DNA of 64,000 nucleotides from Wyeomyia smithii (taxonomy: Eukaryota; Arthropoda; Insecta; Diptera; Culicidae), in NCBI RefSeq assembly GCF_029784165.1, contig NC_073695.1, positions 100,009,306 to 100,073,305 of the forward strand, given 5' to 3'. This document shows positions 22,682 to 35,153 of the stretch, one piece after another; positions within the stretch are counted from its first letter, which is position 1, and every line of letters starts with the position of its first letter. A program made the translations under genes and the position numbers. A model generated the notes under the pieces. The model saw only the letters and a list, made by a program, of their open reading frames with translations, was not told the origin of the DNA and did no database searches.

Positions 22682-23288
22682 CACATAGTTGTTAGAAATA
22701 TAGAAAAACTGATAATGCCATTTTCGTTCGATCGAATTGATTGACCCCTCGATCACCTAGAGGTGAAATAGTTTCTAGAAATGTTGATGTTTTAGCAATT
22801 CTTGATGTTTTATTTGAACTATATCTCTGAAATTCGTTATGGAACCTACTAAAAGTAGAACTTTTCTGTAAAGAGGAATGATAGGGCTTTCATTTCATTT
22901 CAAGTGTTTATAATTTTGGTTGCCATCTTGAATTTGGTTACCCTTTTGGATTATATCAGAAAAATGCGATATCCGACCCTGTTCGCAACTACCGATTTTT
23001 AATCGGTGCAAAAAATGTAATTAAAAAAATAGGTGAGCATTATTGAGATTTTCTGATATAATCCAAGATGGCGGTCAAATTCAAGATGGCTTCATCACTT
23101 CAAATGAAAGCCCTATCATTCCTCTTTACAGAAAAGCTCTACTTGTAGTAGAGCTAGCTCAAATAAAACAGCAAGATTTTCTAAATTTCAACTAGAAACT
23201 ATTTCACCCCTTGGTGAGCAAGGCGTCGACAAACTCGATCAAACAAAAATGGCATTACCAATTTATTTCTATTTCTAACAACTATGTG
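22682..23288. mobile_element. Foldback-type inverted-repeat element
   Basis: The left arm (22682 to about 22975) and right arm (about 23035-23288) are inverted copies with scattered indels, both ending in CACATAGTTGTTAGAAATA. A spacer of about 60 bp separates them. Near the centre, phrases like ATCCAAGATGGCGGTCAAAT occur. There is no coding capacity, and no convincing target duplication could be read at the ends, so the superfamily is open. Confidence 0.65.
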
Positions 23289-24430
23289 GATTGATTTAAC
23301 AAGATTCCTTTCTTTAACTTTTTAATCTATTTTGTTGAAGAACTATTTCGTCTGATGATGGCCTTCAGATTAAAAAGTATATTAAAGTTCGTTCTAACCA
23401 CTTGAGTAAATATTATAGTTTTTTGATCAGTGTTGCTGATTATCTTTTTCGTGCTCACCGTTGTGAATAACAAGAATATTGAGATACAGCAGTGATTGTA
23501 CAGTAACAATAGTTAAAGGCGTACTAGCACTATCTAATAGAAAAATTGAGAGTTAATTTAATCACTGCACTATCTAGTGACTGCAAACTTTTTGTTCAAC
23601 TGAATTAATAGCAATACTTTTTGCGGGTTGGATAACAGTTTTCGAGGCAGAATAAAGAGGGAACTAAATTGATTCAAAAAAAAGTATTCTGACTGCCTCA
23701 ATTTAGTTCCATAAACAAATATATTCGATAAAAATACTGTAGCAAATTATTTTTATAAGCCAAGCTACAGAGAGGCTGTTTAAGAGTATCCATGTGAAAT
23801 CCAAATAAGGTGTCAAAAACAACAGTGAAAGCTTTGCAATGTCCAACTCACATTTTCATACAAAACGGATAATATTGTGTTCGTAAGAGTTGAAAAAGCT
23901 AGTTTGTGAAAATATATCAATATTATCTCTGTCATCAGTAAGGACATAGATACAAATGTTCCAAAGAATATAGTAAGGATCTGCAGATTAAGAGAATGTA
24001 GATTCAGTCAGGTATATGACAATTCATTTCCCGAGAAGTAATCATTATGGAAATAGATAATCAACGTGAATAACGACTCGAATAACGAGCATTTTAAATT
24101 AAGCTTCTATTTAAAAATTGTTCAGCTCTGATCTTATATTTTTGAATAGTTCGCCCTTCAATGAAGTCTTGATACCTTGGTAACGCAAGTTTGCCCTGAG
24201 CACTTATTCTGTGGCATTTTTTTGCACTTCTGCATACACTAAGAGCTCTAAAAACCACAAATATGGTTAAAAATCTATAATCATTTTAGGGAAACCATTA
24301 CAAGTTTTAGAGCAACTTGTTTTTCGTTTTCGTCGACCAGTAAAATATATTAAAACAGAAAAATAACAGTTCATCTGGATAGTTTGTAAGGTAACACAGT
24401 AGAAATATATTTTTGTTTTTCAAAGTTTAA
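23289..24430. other. AT-rich noncoding DNA
   Basis: No gene or clear repeat is seen. The phrase TTTAGTTCC recurs in both orientations at about 23650 and 23705 around a short spacer. Confidence 0.4.
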
Positions 24431-24435
24431 TTTTA

Positions 24436-25412
24436 TTATTCAACAAAATTTTTTTCGAGGGCGATACAGCGATTATAGCGATCTTGCAACTTTTCGATAC
24501 GATTTTTATAGCACTCTTACAGTTTTTCCTCAAAATAGGCCTGAGTTTAGGTAATCTCTTCATCAACGGTCTTAAATTTCTTGGCAGCGAGCATTCTCTT
24601 CAGGTCTGCGAACATAAAATAGTCACTGGGAACCAGACCTGGAGGATACGGTGGATGCGGAAGTAATTCGAAACAGAATTCATGCAATTTTGCCATCGTT
24701 TCCATTGATTTGTGACGCGGTGCATTGTCTCGATAAAACAGCACTTTTTTCTTCGTCAAATGGAGCCCGAGCGTTTTCATCCTTCAAACGCTCCAACAAC
24801 GCTATATAATAGTCGCTGTTGATCGTCTGTCTCTTTCGGAGATAGTCAATGAAAATTATTTCATGCGCATCCCAAAATACAGAGGCCATAGCCTTGCCAG
24901 CCGACTGTTGTGTCTTTCCACGTGTTGGATTCGGTTCCTCGCTTGCTCTTCATTCTGCTGATCGTCGATTGGAGCCATGTTTCATTAATTTTCACGTATC
25001 GATACAAAAGCTCAACTCTATTGCGATTGAAAAGCTTCAAACACGGCTACGAATCATCGACACGTTGATGTTTTTGATCGATTGTCAGCTCGCGCGGAAC
25101 CCACTTTGCACACAGCTTTCGCATGCCCAAATATTCATGCACGATATGTCCAACACGCTCTTTCGATATCTTCAAAGTCTCAACTATCACGCTCAACTTC
25201 TCTTCGCGGTCATTTGAAATTATTTTGTGGAATTTGCTTTTGTTTTCTGGAGAGACAGCCTCTTTTGGACGTCCACTGCGCTCAGCTTCAACTGTGCTCA
25301 CACGACCAGTTAAAAATTGACACAACCAATATTCCACAGTTGCAATAGTTGAAGCAGAGATCTGAATAACGTTTGTCAAGCCATGCTTTGGTTTGCACTG
25401 TATTTTTTCCAT
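24436..25412 (-). pseudogene. mariner transposase pseudogene (near full length)
   Basis: Minus strand. The start codon is at 25412 (MEKIQCKPKHGLTN) and the family-type C-terminus DRYNRCIALE followed by a stop lies at 24436-24438. The helix-turn-helix half includes STVEAERSGRPKEAV and RVGHIVHEYLGMRKLCAKWV. The first catalytic block reads RYVKINETWL (about 24990), with Asn where DETW normally supplies Asp. The second, KVLFYRDNAPRH, and third, GLVPSDYFMF, keep their Asp residues 34 apart in the mariner style. At least two frameshifts break the frame. Full-length mariner transposases are about 340 residues, so the span fits. Inactive. Confidence 0.85.
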
Positions 25413-25502
25413 CTAAAAGCAATGCTTTATCAATACACGAAATTCGGAAATTCGAATAACAAAAAATGCGGTAACTCACGAATCAATCGATCGATTGCTG
25501 TA

Positions 25503-25750
25503 AAATTTTTTTTTTTTATTCTCGCTTATTTGCCGTCGGTCTAGTTCCGCCACTGTTGTGGCCAATCACCGACGCCCAGGGAGGCGACTCCACACCCAGG
25601 AACCAAACTCACGACCCGTTTATTAACGGACCGGCGCCAACGGCTTTACTTCCTCATGCGATGGAAGGCGTTATCCCAGAGATTTTTCGCCTCAGAAAAT
25701 CTCCCGGTGTCGGCTAGGATTGAATCTAGACTTGGCTAGGATTGATCTAG
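25503..25750 (-). mobile_element. tRNA-derived SINE, minus strand
   Basis: Read on the minus strand, a tRNA-like head contains GTAAAGCCGTTGGCGCC (A-box region, about 25650-25630) and GTGAGTTTGGTTCCTGGG (decayed B-box, about 25612-25595). A body and an A-rich tail follow, visible on the + strand as the T-run at 25506-25520. Pol III internal promoter order and tail support a SINE. The 5' boundary near 25750 is approximate. Confidence 0.55.
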
Positions 25751-25885
25751 TTCTGTCAAATTTTGACACATATCCATGGAAAGATGGTGCTTTGTGATAG
25801 TCAAGCACATTTTTTCAAGAGGTGCCACCTAGACGTCAACCTTATAAACTTTTCAGCCGAACTGTTTTAGCTGTTTTTTATTTTA

Positions 25886-27990
25886 TCAAATTTTGAAGGA
25901 GAGCTGTTTTTTAAAATTCGCTTCATATATCAAAAACCATCAATAAACCACCGTGCGTATCCGTTGAAAAAAGTTACATAAATGTTTGATGGAGACGCAT
26001 CTGATATATTTGAAGATGGATTAAAAAATTCTACTTCCAAAATAAAGACTAAACCTTTCCAAACATTAATATCTGTGTAAAATTTCCTAAGATATCAAAA
26101 ATATCAATCAAGCCAAAATAAAATTTTTTATTCAAAATTTTCAAATGTCTAAAATCTGTAACTTTTGAGTCCGATTCTGATTTGTTTGGGCATCAAAATA
26201 AATTTACCTTTCAAGAAAAAATACCAAACTGTACTTTACACTTCAAATAAAAATAAGTATGCTAAAATCATGACACAAGGAATATTATGCTGTGTTGAAA
26301 GATTCAAGACCGAGAGAACTGATGTTTTTTAAATTCCTGAAGAACAGCTGTTTTTATTTATTCTGAAAACAGATTTTAATTAACCTTTAATGTCGCTTGC
26401 TTAATGTATCAGAAAGCATTAATGAACTACCATGCGTCTCCATTAAAAAAAATTACTGAAATGCTTGATAGAGATCTCCAAAGTAAAAAATATTTTTTCA
26501 AATATTTGATATATGAGTGAAATTTCATGAGAAATAAAAAAAATATCAAACGACAGAATGGTTCAAGAAATGTCTTTTTTTCTGACGTAGGACGTCTTTG
26601 TTTTCTAAACTAGATTACACTTTGTGAAATTGAAAATGAAACTGGCAAATATTGCGTCAGATTTCAAACGATTATAGCGAGCGAACGACTTGATGCATCT
26701 TGGTAATTTATATGTCGGTGAATAGATAAAACGTGTAACAATGTATTGATATAATTTTCTACATTATTGCTTTACTGCTTAATGGTGGAAAAGGTGAAAA
26801 GTTCCAAGGTCAATCTTTCCCATACATTTTCCTCTTGGCTTGCTTCCCGAGCACAGATAACAATAACATGGACGAAATAAACTCCACTGCCTACATATTT
26901 TGACTCAACAAAGTGTTTTGGTTTGTTCCTCTTTCTCCAAGCTGTGTGGCCACGCCCTAATGGCAAAAATCTACGCTGAACTCGATACAAAAGTCTGCGT
27001 ATAGAAAATTCAGCTTCAGTCTTGTTTGTCACGCAATAGCGAGTGAAGTATAGCTGTTAGAGGTACGCGACATTAAGAAACGAGAGCTGCATACGATTCA
27101 ACTTCCAGGCACCGCGGAGCATGTTACCTTTATTTTGCATACGGCAGCAACAGTACCCATCGTACGCTGCAGGATATTTTGCTGGCACAGTTACTGGAGG
27201 GCATAGCAGAAAGCAAATTTTATGCGCGGCCAACAAAATATTCAATGCTACCGGTAGTGGTGCGATCATCAGCGTACTGTGGCACACATTTCGAGCTTAA
27301 GATTATGAAATCAGTTCTTTTTAGAACTATAAATATTTGAAGGTAAGAGTTATGAGAATTTTCGCAACTACTACTCTTGTAAAATTTTCATGTATTCATG
27401 CATCGTTAGTTTTACAATAACGACCATCAAATATATTTTGTAGTGTTGCCGATGAACAGTTTATCGTAGCATATAATATATATATTTAGTCTTACGTCAC
27501 CATTTCATACAACCCCTAGGGCTGTATACCTTGTAGTATTTCAAAATATTCAATTTGCACAAACTTTTGAAACCGATTTTCAATTTTTTTAGCGTTAAAA
27601 TGCTGGTAATTATAAGCATTTCGAAAAAAAATCTAAATACACCTTAAATAACAAAGACTATGTAAAAATCATTATACAAACCGTATTTAACTGTTTTTAA
27701 GGATTCGAAACCGAGAAAACTAGACCTTGATCGTTTGTATTTTTTTTGGATTCTTTAAGAAATTTTACGTTAAGTATCAAATTTATACGATGGGTATTGT
27801 TTTGTTTTTTTGAGAACAGATTTTTAATAAATCTATACTGCACTAAATATATAAGAAATTATGTATGAACCACCATGCGTTTCGATTGTTAAGGTGACTG
27901 AAATGATTTATGGAAACGCCTCTAATTTAATTTTTATTTGATTTTTGTGTAATATTCAGTGGAATTCAAAAATATCAAACGACAAGGTCT
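25886..27990. repeat. Three diverged direct copies of a ~250-bp repeat
   Basis: Copies at about 25886-26110, 26330-26560 and 27770-27990 share a core around ACCACCATGCGTCTCCATT, then a spaced ACTGAAATG(C/A)TTGATGGAGA-type phrase, and end at AAAATATCAAACGACA-like sequence. The last two are preceded by phrases like AAGACCGAGAGAACT and GAAACCGAGAAAACT. Between them lies unrelated DNA, including a GC-richer patch at 26770-27290 whose minus-strand frames show no domain. The element class is unknown. Confidence 0.5.
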
Positions 27991-28149
27991 TCTAGGGTTT
28001 AAACCTTCGAAATGAAATAAATACAGGTGTTGTCATGATTTTCGCATAGTTATCGTTATTTAAAGTACAGTTCAGTTTTTGTTAAAGGCCCTTTATTTAC
28101 AGTGGTCAACAAATGTGAAAAAAAACACAGAAATGTACATAAAAGTTTT

Positions 28150-28390
28150 CCCATAAGTAAACGTAGAAGTGGCAAACCTGGCGAGCAATTGCTCTGCGCC
28201 CTTTCGACGCACTTCCGAACTTGCTAGGGGCATCAAAATTCATAGGAATGGTTGAAAAGCTACAATCTTTCAGATTTGCCCAGTTTTAGCTCTAGTGAAA
28301 AACCTTTGTTGAACAGTGCTATATTTAAATTGACGCCAAAAAAGTTAAAAATCGGTTAAACGGTTAGAAAGTTATAATTTTTGGAAAAAT
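28150..28390. repeat. Dispersed repeat copy (shared with 31190 and 49060)
   Basis: A segment with GGCGAGCAATTGCTCTGCGC and ATTCATAGGAATGGTTGAA, then a phrase around CTTTGTTGAACAGTG, recurs in diverged form at about 31190-31400 and 49060-49400. Non-coding, unclassified. Confidence 0.5.
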
Positions 28391-28639
28391 GAAACTTAAC
28401 AGAACAAATTGATTTCTTGACCCACTTTATTTCAGAACGTTTCATCTTAAGGCCAAAAAAGCGGGTCCAAAATTTTCGGAAAAAATTAGTACAGTGATTT
28501 TGAACGTGATCGGAACAATGAAAAATAGGAGGTTGTATCCAAGACTCGACCGCATAACTGATGTAGAACTACGCACACTATTAACAAATGCATTGTTGTA
28601 AGTGTTTCATTAATGAGTCATAAAGTCTACTAATGCTTG

Positions 28640-29765
28640 CTTTGTGCTGCCTCAACAGTGGGGGAGACACTGAAAACACGAGCTGTAAAAGCTGTAAATT
28701 CAGTAAATTAGACGGCCGCTACAGATTTAAATTGCTAGTATCCAGCACAGATTGTTCGTTTGAGTTATCAAAAATTTATTAACCTTCAAATACTTGTTCA
28801 TTTGCCTTGAGAAAGGCATTTTGCTGCTCAAAATTGGATTTGCTGATGGCAAACTTTATGCTGCCTCAGTAGTGGGGCAATAACGGCAGTCTGACGACAC
28901 ACGCTGAGAAGTGAGAAGAACCGCGCTGCTCCTGAGACATGTTGACCAACCACAGGGCAAGTGAATTGTTTGATTCAAAGGCAACCATAGGCGCAACCCA
29001 CTCCTATCCGCTGCAATCCGCTGTTACTGCTGAATTCTGATATCTTCTACTACTGCTGCCAACGTTGTGGACGGTCTAGCCAGCTTACCTTCCGACTAAT
29101 GAATGTAGTTGATTCTACCAGAAACACTCTTTTATAGCCGTAGGTTGCTACGAAATAGGCCACGCCTTTCTGTTCAGTTTTACCATTCTCTAATGTTCTT
29201 TAGACGAATTATTCCACAATTCGCATTTGATTTTTGTGTACAGCGAATAAATCGGCGTTTCTCTCACACACGCAACGATTTTAACCCGTATCGTGTTCCG
29301 GTTTGTAACATCAAGCGATTTCGTTTGCTCACTGTCGCGTGTTGCATCATGTTGCAACTGAGCAGCTGGCAGACGACGAAATTCTGTTTATGCTGATTGA
29401 TTGAATTTCAATTTATTCCTGTAAAGTCGAATTGATGTTAAGGTGTTCTAACAGAACAGGGCGGTTTGTTGTTCAAAATCGGTTATGCTGATCTCAGCCT
29501 TTGTGCTGCCCCAGCAGTGGGGGGATTAGGTAAATAAATAAAGTAAATTTTTTGATCGCGACTGAATTTGATTGCTAGGATCCAGCACAAAATGCTTGTG
29601 TTATTGCCAAAAAGTTATTAACCTTGAATTACTTGTTTATTTGCCTTGAGAAAAGCATTTTGCTGTTTAAAATATTTAAAAGCTATTTTAGCATTCAGTA
29701 AATAAGACGGCCGCGACAGAATTGTGTTTTCTTTGACTCAGCACAGAATGTGTTGTTGCCAAGAT
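28640..29765. repeat. Direct repeats of a GACGGCCGC / TTGCCTTGAGAAA element
   Basis: Units at about 28641-28872, 29497-29671 and a partial one at 29690-29765 share CAGTAAAT-AGACGGCCGC, a CCAGCACA word, TTGCCTTGAGAAAGGCATTT and TGCTGCCTCAGTAGTGGGG-type phrases. The intervening DNA (28880-29490) holds a 95-codon + strand frame at 29109-29396 without a recognised domain. Probably one composite dispersed repeat. Confidence 0.5.
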
Positions 29766-31189
29766 AAAGCAAAACTTTATTGCGGGAAGAAGGCCGAAGC
29801 TCTTAACTGGCATATCGAGACGTTTGGTGCTACCTCGCTGCTGCTCAGATACGTGATGTGATTTGTTTACTGGCGCAACCCGCTGCTGCTACTTTTGCAA
29901 TTCGCTACAATGCGGCCAACTTGTTATACGATTTTGTCGACCGTTTTAGAGAAAGGCAGCAAGCGACCAATCAGAGGACGTAATTTTCGTTTCAACAAGG
30001 CTTGACAATTTTCAATAGTACAATAGTTCGCCTAATCAATCAACACTTTTCTACATTTGGGTGGATGCGTGTATAATTTTCCAATCAATTGCTGCAAGAA
30101 TCAAGGAAATCGGTTGAAAACAAACCGATTTATAAGCATTTAAAAAGGGACATATTTCGTCCCCTTTTCGTTAATAGTTTTCCTATTTACATCCCTATGT
30201 GTTAGGCTAAAGAAAAACGTAGTTCTACGTCAAAAATCCGTTTTGAACTATTATGTAAGGAATCACTCTTTGCGATCTTTTAAACTACCTGGTGACAGCC
30301 ATCTACCAGCTTAGTATGACTTTTTAGCAATAGGTTGAGCAATAAAATATTCACACCAGCTAAATCTTCACAGTTCAGCTTTCTCCAGCATTTAAATGAC
30401 AAATGAACAGTCGTTATGTAAATCAGCTTTCTTCATTATTTAGTAGTAATATACAGCAGACTTGATAAGTGACTTCAGTGTGTTGTCATCACTATCATCT
30501 ACTTTACATAAAAAGTTTTTTATTGAAACACCTCTTCGGTTTTTGTAGAGCTGGTTTTCAGTGTTAGTTCAGCGAAAAAATAACTAAAAAATCAGTGATT
30601 GTACAAACAGGCAACCATTTTTACCATCATGCAATGTTCGTTCGACCATGGAAAAATTCGTTCTAATTTGTTTTAAATAATTGAGTTTGTAGAAAGACTG
30701 AATTAACCGTGCTTAGAATTTTTTATTAGGCTATTGATTATGGATTTTGAAAAATTGAAAAACTAAAGTTACGTTAAAGAAGCCATAACAATGGTATTTT
30801 CAATATAGTATTTTATTGCTTGTGACACCAGAAACTAACTGCTTGCTGAACAAATATTTTCGGATTTTTTTGTTTATACTGCAAAAGCAGTTTATAGGAA
30901 AAAGTTAAAGTTAACCAAACGTTAATCTTGTTGTTTAGTTTAACGTAACATGGTTCTTTCAAGGTTTTATAATAGCTTAAACAGCTAACTAGTTGTTAGT
31001 TGTTATGTTTGTTATAAAAAATAATGAATTACAGTAAAATGCGGTTGAAAAAAAAGCAAAAGAAAATGTCCTAGAGCTCAAAGTGAAAAAAATTAAAGAT
31101 TATAGCTTTTTAACCGATCCTGTGATTGGTTCTAGCGAAGTTGGTAGTGCGTAAAGTCCTAAGAGACTTAAATTGAATTCTCCCGTAAG

Positions 31190-31400
31190 CAAACAGTAAA
31201 CGTAGCAGCGACGAACCCGGCGAGCAATCACTGTGCAGGCTTTTGGCGCTGGCTAGGAGCCCCAAACTTCACAAAATTTGTCAATTTGTTAAACGGCTAT
31301 AATCTATCTTATTTTTCTATTTTGAGCACTAGGGCAAAATCTTTGTTGACCAGTATAATATTTGCTTATCTATCACGTCACAGTAATGATTTTTTGAACA
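31190..31400. repeat. Dispersed repeat copy (shared with 28150 and 49060)
   Basis: Related to the 28150 copy through GGCGAGCAATCACTGTGC and TCTTTGTTGACCAGTATAAT. Divergence is high. Confidence 0.45.
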
Positions 31401-34400
31401 AAAAGATATATCGTTGTAACCTTAATATTTGGACGTAAATCGATGTTTATAAAAAAAACAATATTCTACATTCTGCATAGAATGACACAGGCCAACACAG
31501 GTGTCACAACTGGAAAAAATGAGAATAAACAAGTTTTTAAATGTATTCCTATGGTATTGTGCTCAGTTTCAGAATGTAATCCCATATTTGATAGTATGAA
31601 CGAGTTTTAATCTGGACTTTTCTAGCATATTTGTATTTTTGGCTTATGCTGACCACAAATTAAACCTTACACGTTTAGATGCAACTGTTTTCAGAATTTT
31701 TTTTGACGTGAAAATAATTGCTGAAGTTTCACGTTGAAAAAGAATTTAGTTTTTCCATGCCTCCACTGTCGATTTGAACTTGAACCGTCTATTACAGCAA
31801 AGTTCATTCACATCCCACCCCCGGTTTCGCTTGTTTCCCTTGTCATGTACCGATCAGAAAACATAATAAATCTTGAATCGTTTGCTTTTCTTGGCCGACC
31901 ATGTGGCGATCGGGTTTTCTTCCAACCAACCATGTGATCCTGCACATTCGTTTCCAATACTATAAACATGTCAACGCGCCGTAGTCGCCGTCTTCAAATT
32001 TGTGAAGGTCCTTCCTGATTGACTGCACACATTTCCCCTCACATCTATTTCAACCGCATATTTAATTTTAATGCACACATGAAATTGTTATTTCATCCAC
32101 CAAATGAACGACAGAAACAGTTTCCATTTCAATCACTGCCACCAGAAATAGACCAGACAGAAAAATACTTAAACGGTTGCAGCCAGTTAGGAATGCCAAG
32201 CTGTGAATGTTTGCCAAACTGCAAAACTAAATTGTACCTGTGCGTACGAGACTAATTAAAAACTAAATCATCATTGCACTTTCGGTTGCCAAAAAAATTG
32301 ATGCTTTCATTCGTTCAGTAAATTGGATTATTTTTACCTGGTGAGAAAATGAATTTTGCTCGTTGCTAGCGTATTCAGCCTTTCATTGTATGATTTCCGC
32401 CCCAGCAGAGCGGTGGGGAAATATTGATCGACAACGGCAGGAGTGAACACCGGTGGAACGAGCTGGAGGGAAATTTCATTTTCTACCGAATGAGCCAAAG
32501 ACAAAATCCGGCCAAATGTTGTTGTACATATCACCGAGATGCTGGGTGAGGGAGTCTCTACACAGCAAAAATTTTCCTTCGATTTCCTCATCGCCTCTCG
32601 CTTTCGCTTGTGGTGCGCCGGCAGTCGCAGTCCACGAAAGGATGCTGCATAAGTCGCTTTCGCTCTTTTGTTCTCGCTCGAGAGCACCAGTACTGTGTTA
32701 GGGCAGGTCTGCAAAGCGTTCGGTTCGGTGTTCTGTGTGACTGCGCCGGTACCGACGGGATGCACCAACATCATCGGAATTCGCTCTTTAACTGGGTCAG
32801 TAGAGGCAAACAGGAGCTACACTGACACACAGAAACAGGTGCAGCAAGTAGCGGGTGACAGGGTAAGCAGAGGTCCTGCCCTCTCTGTCGCTCCTGCACT
32901 GCCGGAATAGCGAAAGGATGTTTAGACGATTGAAACGGCAAGTAAAAGTGAACGTTCCGTAGTATTAGAAACGCCGGAAGATGAAAGGGAGTTGTTTTGT
33001 TGGTGCGAATGATAAATTGGGTGAATCAAAATGGTGCTCTTAGGAAAAAGCGATGCGTAACTCATTTTATTTCATGTGAAGCACCATGCGTCCACTTTAT
33101 TTCCTATCGGTTAATGGAGCTGCATTATGATTTAACTATGATACAAGATCGAATATGACCGTGATTGTTAAAATTAAATTTCTTTTATAGTTAGATTAAT
33201 AATCACGTTTTGAGTGTTTATCAGTAGAAAAATCTACTAAAAAAATCAATAACCCATTCCACTGCAACGCATGATGCTTCCAAACTCTTCCCAAACAAAG
33301 CAGCAATCGATATCAGATCACCATTACCCCCAATATCGGTCAATCTTGAAGCCGTAGGCGAGTCTCGCTTGCATCTTGCTATGCTACAGTTCAATTTCGA
33401 GCGCTTTATCCGGCTTCTGTCCGAGAATGCAACAGCCTATCGGCACGTACAACCTAGGATAACACGCACACGAACCAATCCAATTGTTATCAAACACAAA
33501 CACGCTCGCAATAGTGCTGCTCCCGCTCAGCACGAGAAGCACAGCACAAATCACACTGCCAGCGAATGACAGTAGCCGAGAGGGAGCGTTCAGAAATCGC
33601 CCCAATGTAGTCAGCGTTGAGTAAGGTTGTGAATGTTCCCCTCTATCCTTTTCACCGCCCCGTTTGGCGCACTCAAACAGTGTGAATGAAGCACTGAAGT
33701 CTGCCTCGCACGGCTCCTTTTGACCCCCTTCCACCTTGGTACCCAACCAGGATGTGATGATGATAATCTCTTTGCACTGCAACGGAATCGTTGTTGCTGC
33801 TGTTTGGCAAGGCTAGCAGCTAAGGGTGACTGCGATAAAGAGTGCACTTTCAGCCCGCAGCTCGCTCCAGGAAGTTGTGTGTGATTTTTTTCTAGTTTAA
33901 GGAAAACTTCAAATTGCCACTATTCTTGAATGCATGTGAATAGAAAATTCGTACTTCTCACGAGTGCAGATAGTGTGAACGAATTGTCTTCCGAATCAGA
34001 GGAATTTCTAATGCGGAAATGCACTTCTTTTTGTGTTCTCACGAACTTTGTATGTGCAGGCGCACTGCTGCGGATTGCATAAGCTTGGGCGTTTAAATGT
34101 CAATCGATGCATCTGAATGAAAGCGGATTCAAATGTCACTCCGTGCCAGCCTACCGACCGGGTGGAAAGTGCAATATGTGCTGATCGCAATCCTTGCTGG
34201 TTCTTGCCGCGCCGGAATGCTCTGTGCAAGGCATTAATTTTACACGACCTTTGGTATTTCACTTTCATTTGCTGGAGCGGAAAAAGGGGATACTTCAGCA
34301 CCTCAGTGCTATAGTGAATGTGCATTCAGAGTCAGACATTAGGACGATCGGGGCCGATGCTTTCTCACTTTCTTCGAGCCACAGCCTTCGAGCCAGGGAG

Positions 34401-34931
34401 TTAAACAGGAAACGAGCTAAAACGGGTCCAAACCCTGTTATGCGACGAGTTCGCGTTTGCCACAGCCGAGTAAATCGATAAATTACGATTTTAAACATGT
34501 ACAAGTGAAAAGTTTCGCCGTTCTTCAGCGGCTGGTGGCATTAGGTGAAGTCTTGGTGTCGGCTCTGCATTACATCGGGAAAGGTCAGGTTTTTTCTCCC
34601 ATAGAGGGTGAAGTGAGTGTGAGTGTGAGCAGTGCATATATGGCATCATCGTTATCGTCATACAGGCGCACGGAAATGCACTGCGCCACTGCTGCTTGCT
34701 ACTGTTCGGGCCGTAACACGACACAAAACGGTTGCATAACCCTTCGCCATGCTGACCTTGATTTTCTCAACCAGTCTATAGTAGAACGGTTTGATCCCCC
34801 TTCCTCCCTTCGTACCGTACCACCCCGAATCACGCAGAGCAGGACGATTACGACGACGACTCTCACCTTGAGACAACAAAGGAAATTTCTAACCCCGCTT
34901 CTACATTGTTCGTTCTGTTTTCCACTTGCAG
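31401..34931. other. Blimp-1 upstream region, 5' UTR exon(s) probably here or further upstream
   Basis: From about 32330 the DNA is GC-richer, with many overlapping open frames on both strands and no domain in any. A strong splice acceptor (pyrimidine tract 34900-34927, AG at 34930-34931) ends it nine bases before the Blimp-1 start codon, so at least one noncoding exon must lie upstream. Candidate donors include the GGTAAGC site at about 32861 after GTGACAG. A TGTGAGTGTGAGTGTGAG tract is at about 34612-34630. I cannot choose the exon from sequence alone. Confidence 0.4.
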
Positions 34932-34940
34932 GTAATCACC

Positions 34941-35153
34941 ATGGCCGGAACGCAACCACCCCGGAGCGCAACGCCAAACGTCCAGCAGGACTACGACGTA
35001 ACGCGTATGCGAGAGGAAGACTTTGAACGGTTGGCCGTGTATATCGTGCCGGATGTGGCCTGCGAAAAGGGTGTCCCGAATCGGGCGGAAAAAACACTGC
35101 CCCGCAGTTTGACACTGAAGCCCTCGTTGGTGCTGTCGACGCCAACGACGACG
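34941..35153 (+). CDS. Blimp-1: Blimp-1 coding exon 1
   Basis: It encodes 71 residues starting MAGTQPPRSATPN. The ATG at 34941 is the first in frame after the acceptor at 34931. An internal Met at residue 23 begins the segment conserved with vertebrate PRDM1 and could be an alternative start. The exon ends at ACGACG with donor GTAAGC. The following intron is only 113 bp (35154-35266). Confidence 0.9.

Noticed and set aside
32334..32910. Possible small gene upstream of Blimp-1 (146-codon minus frame, 82- and 80-codon plus frames)
   Set aside because: The frames are mutually exclusive shadows in GC-richer DNA without motifs. The region is better seen as promoter or 5' UTR territory.
34457..35026. 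189-codon + strand frame running into Blimp-1 exon 1
   Set aside because: It is in a different register from the Blimp-1 start, spans the strong splice acceptor at 34931, and shows no conserved residues.
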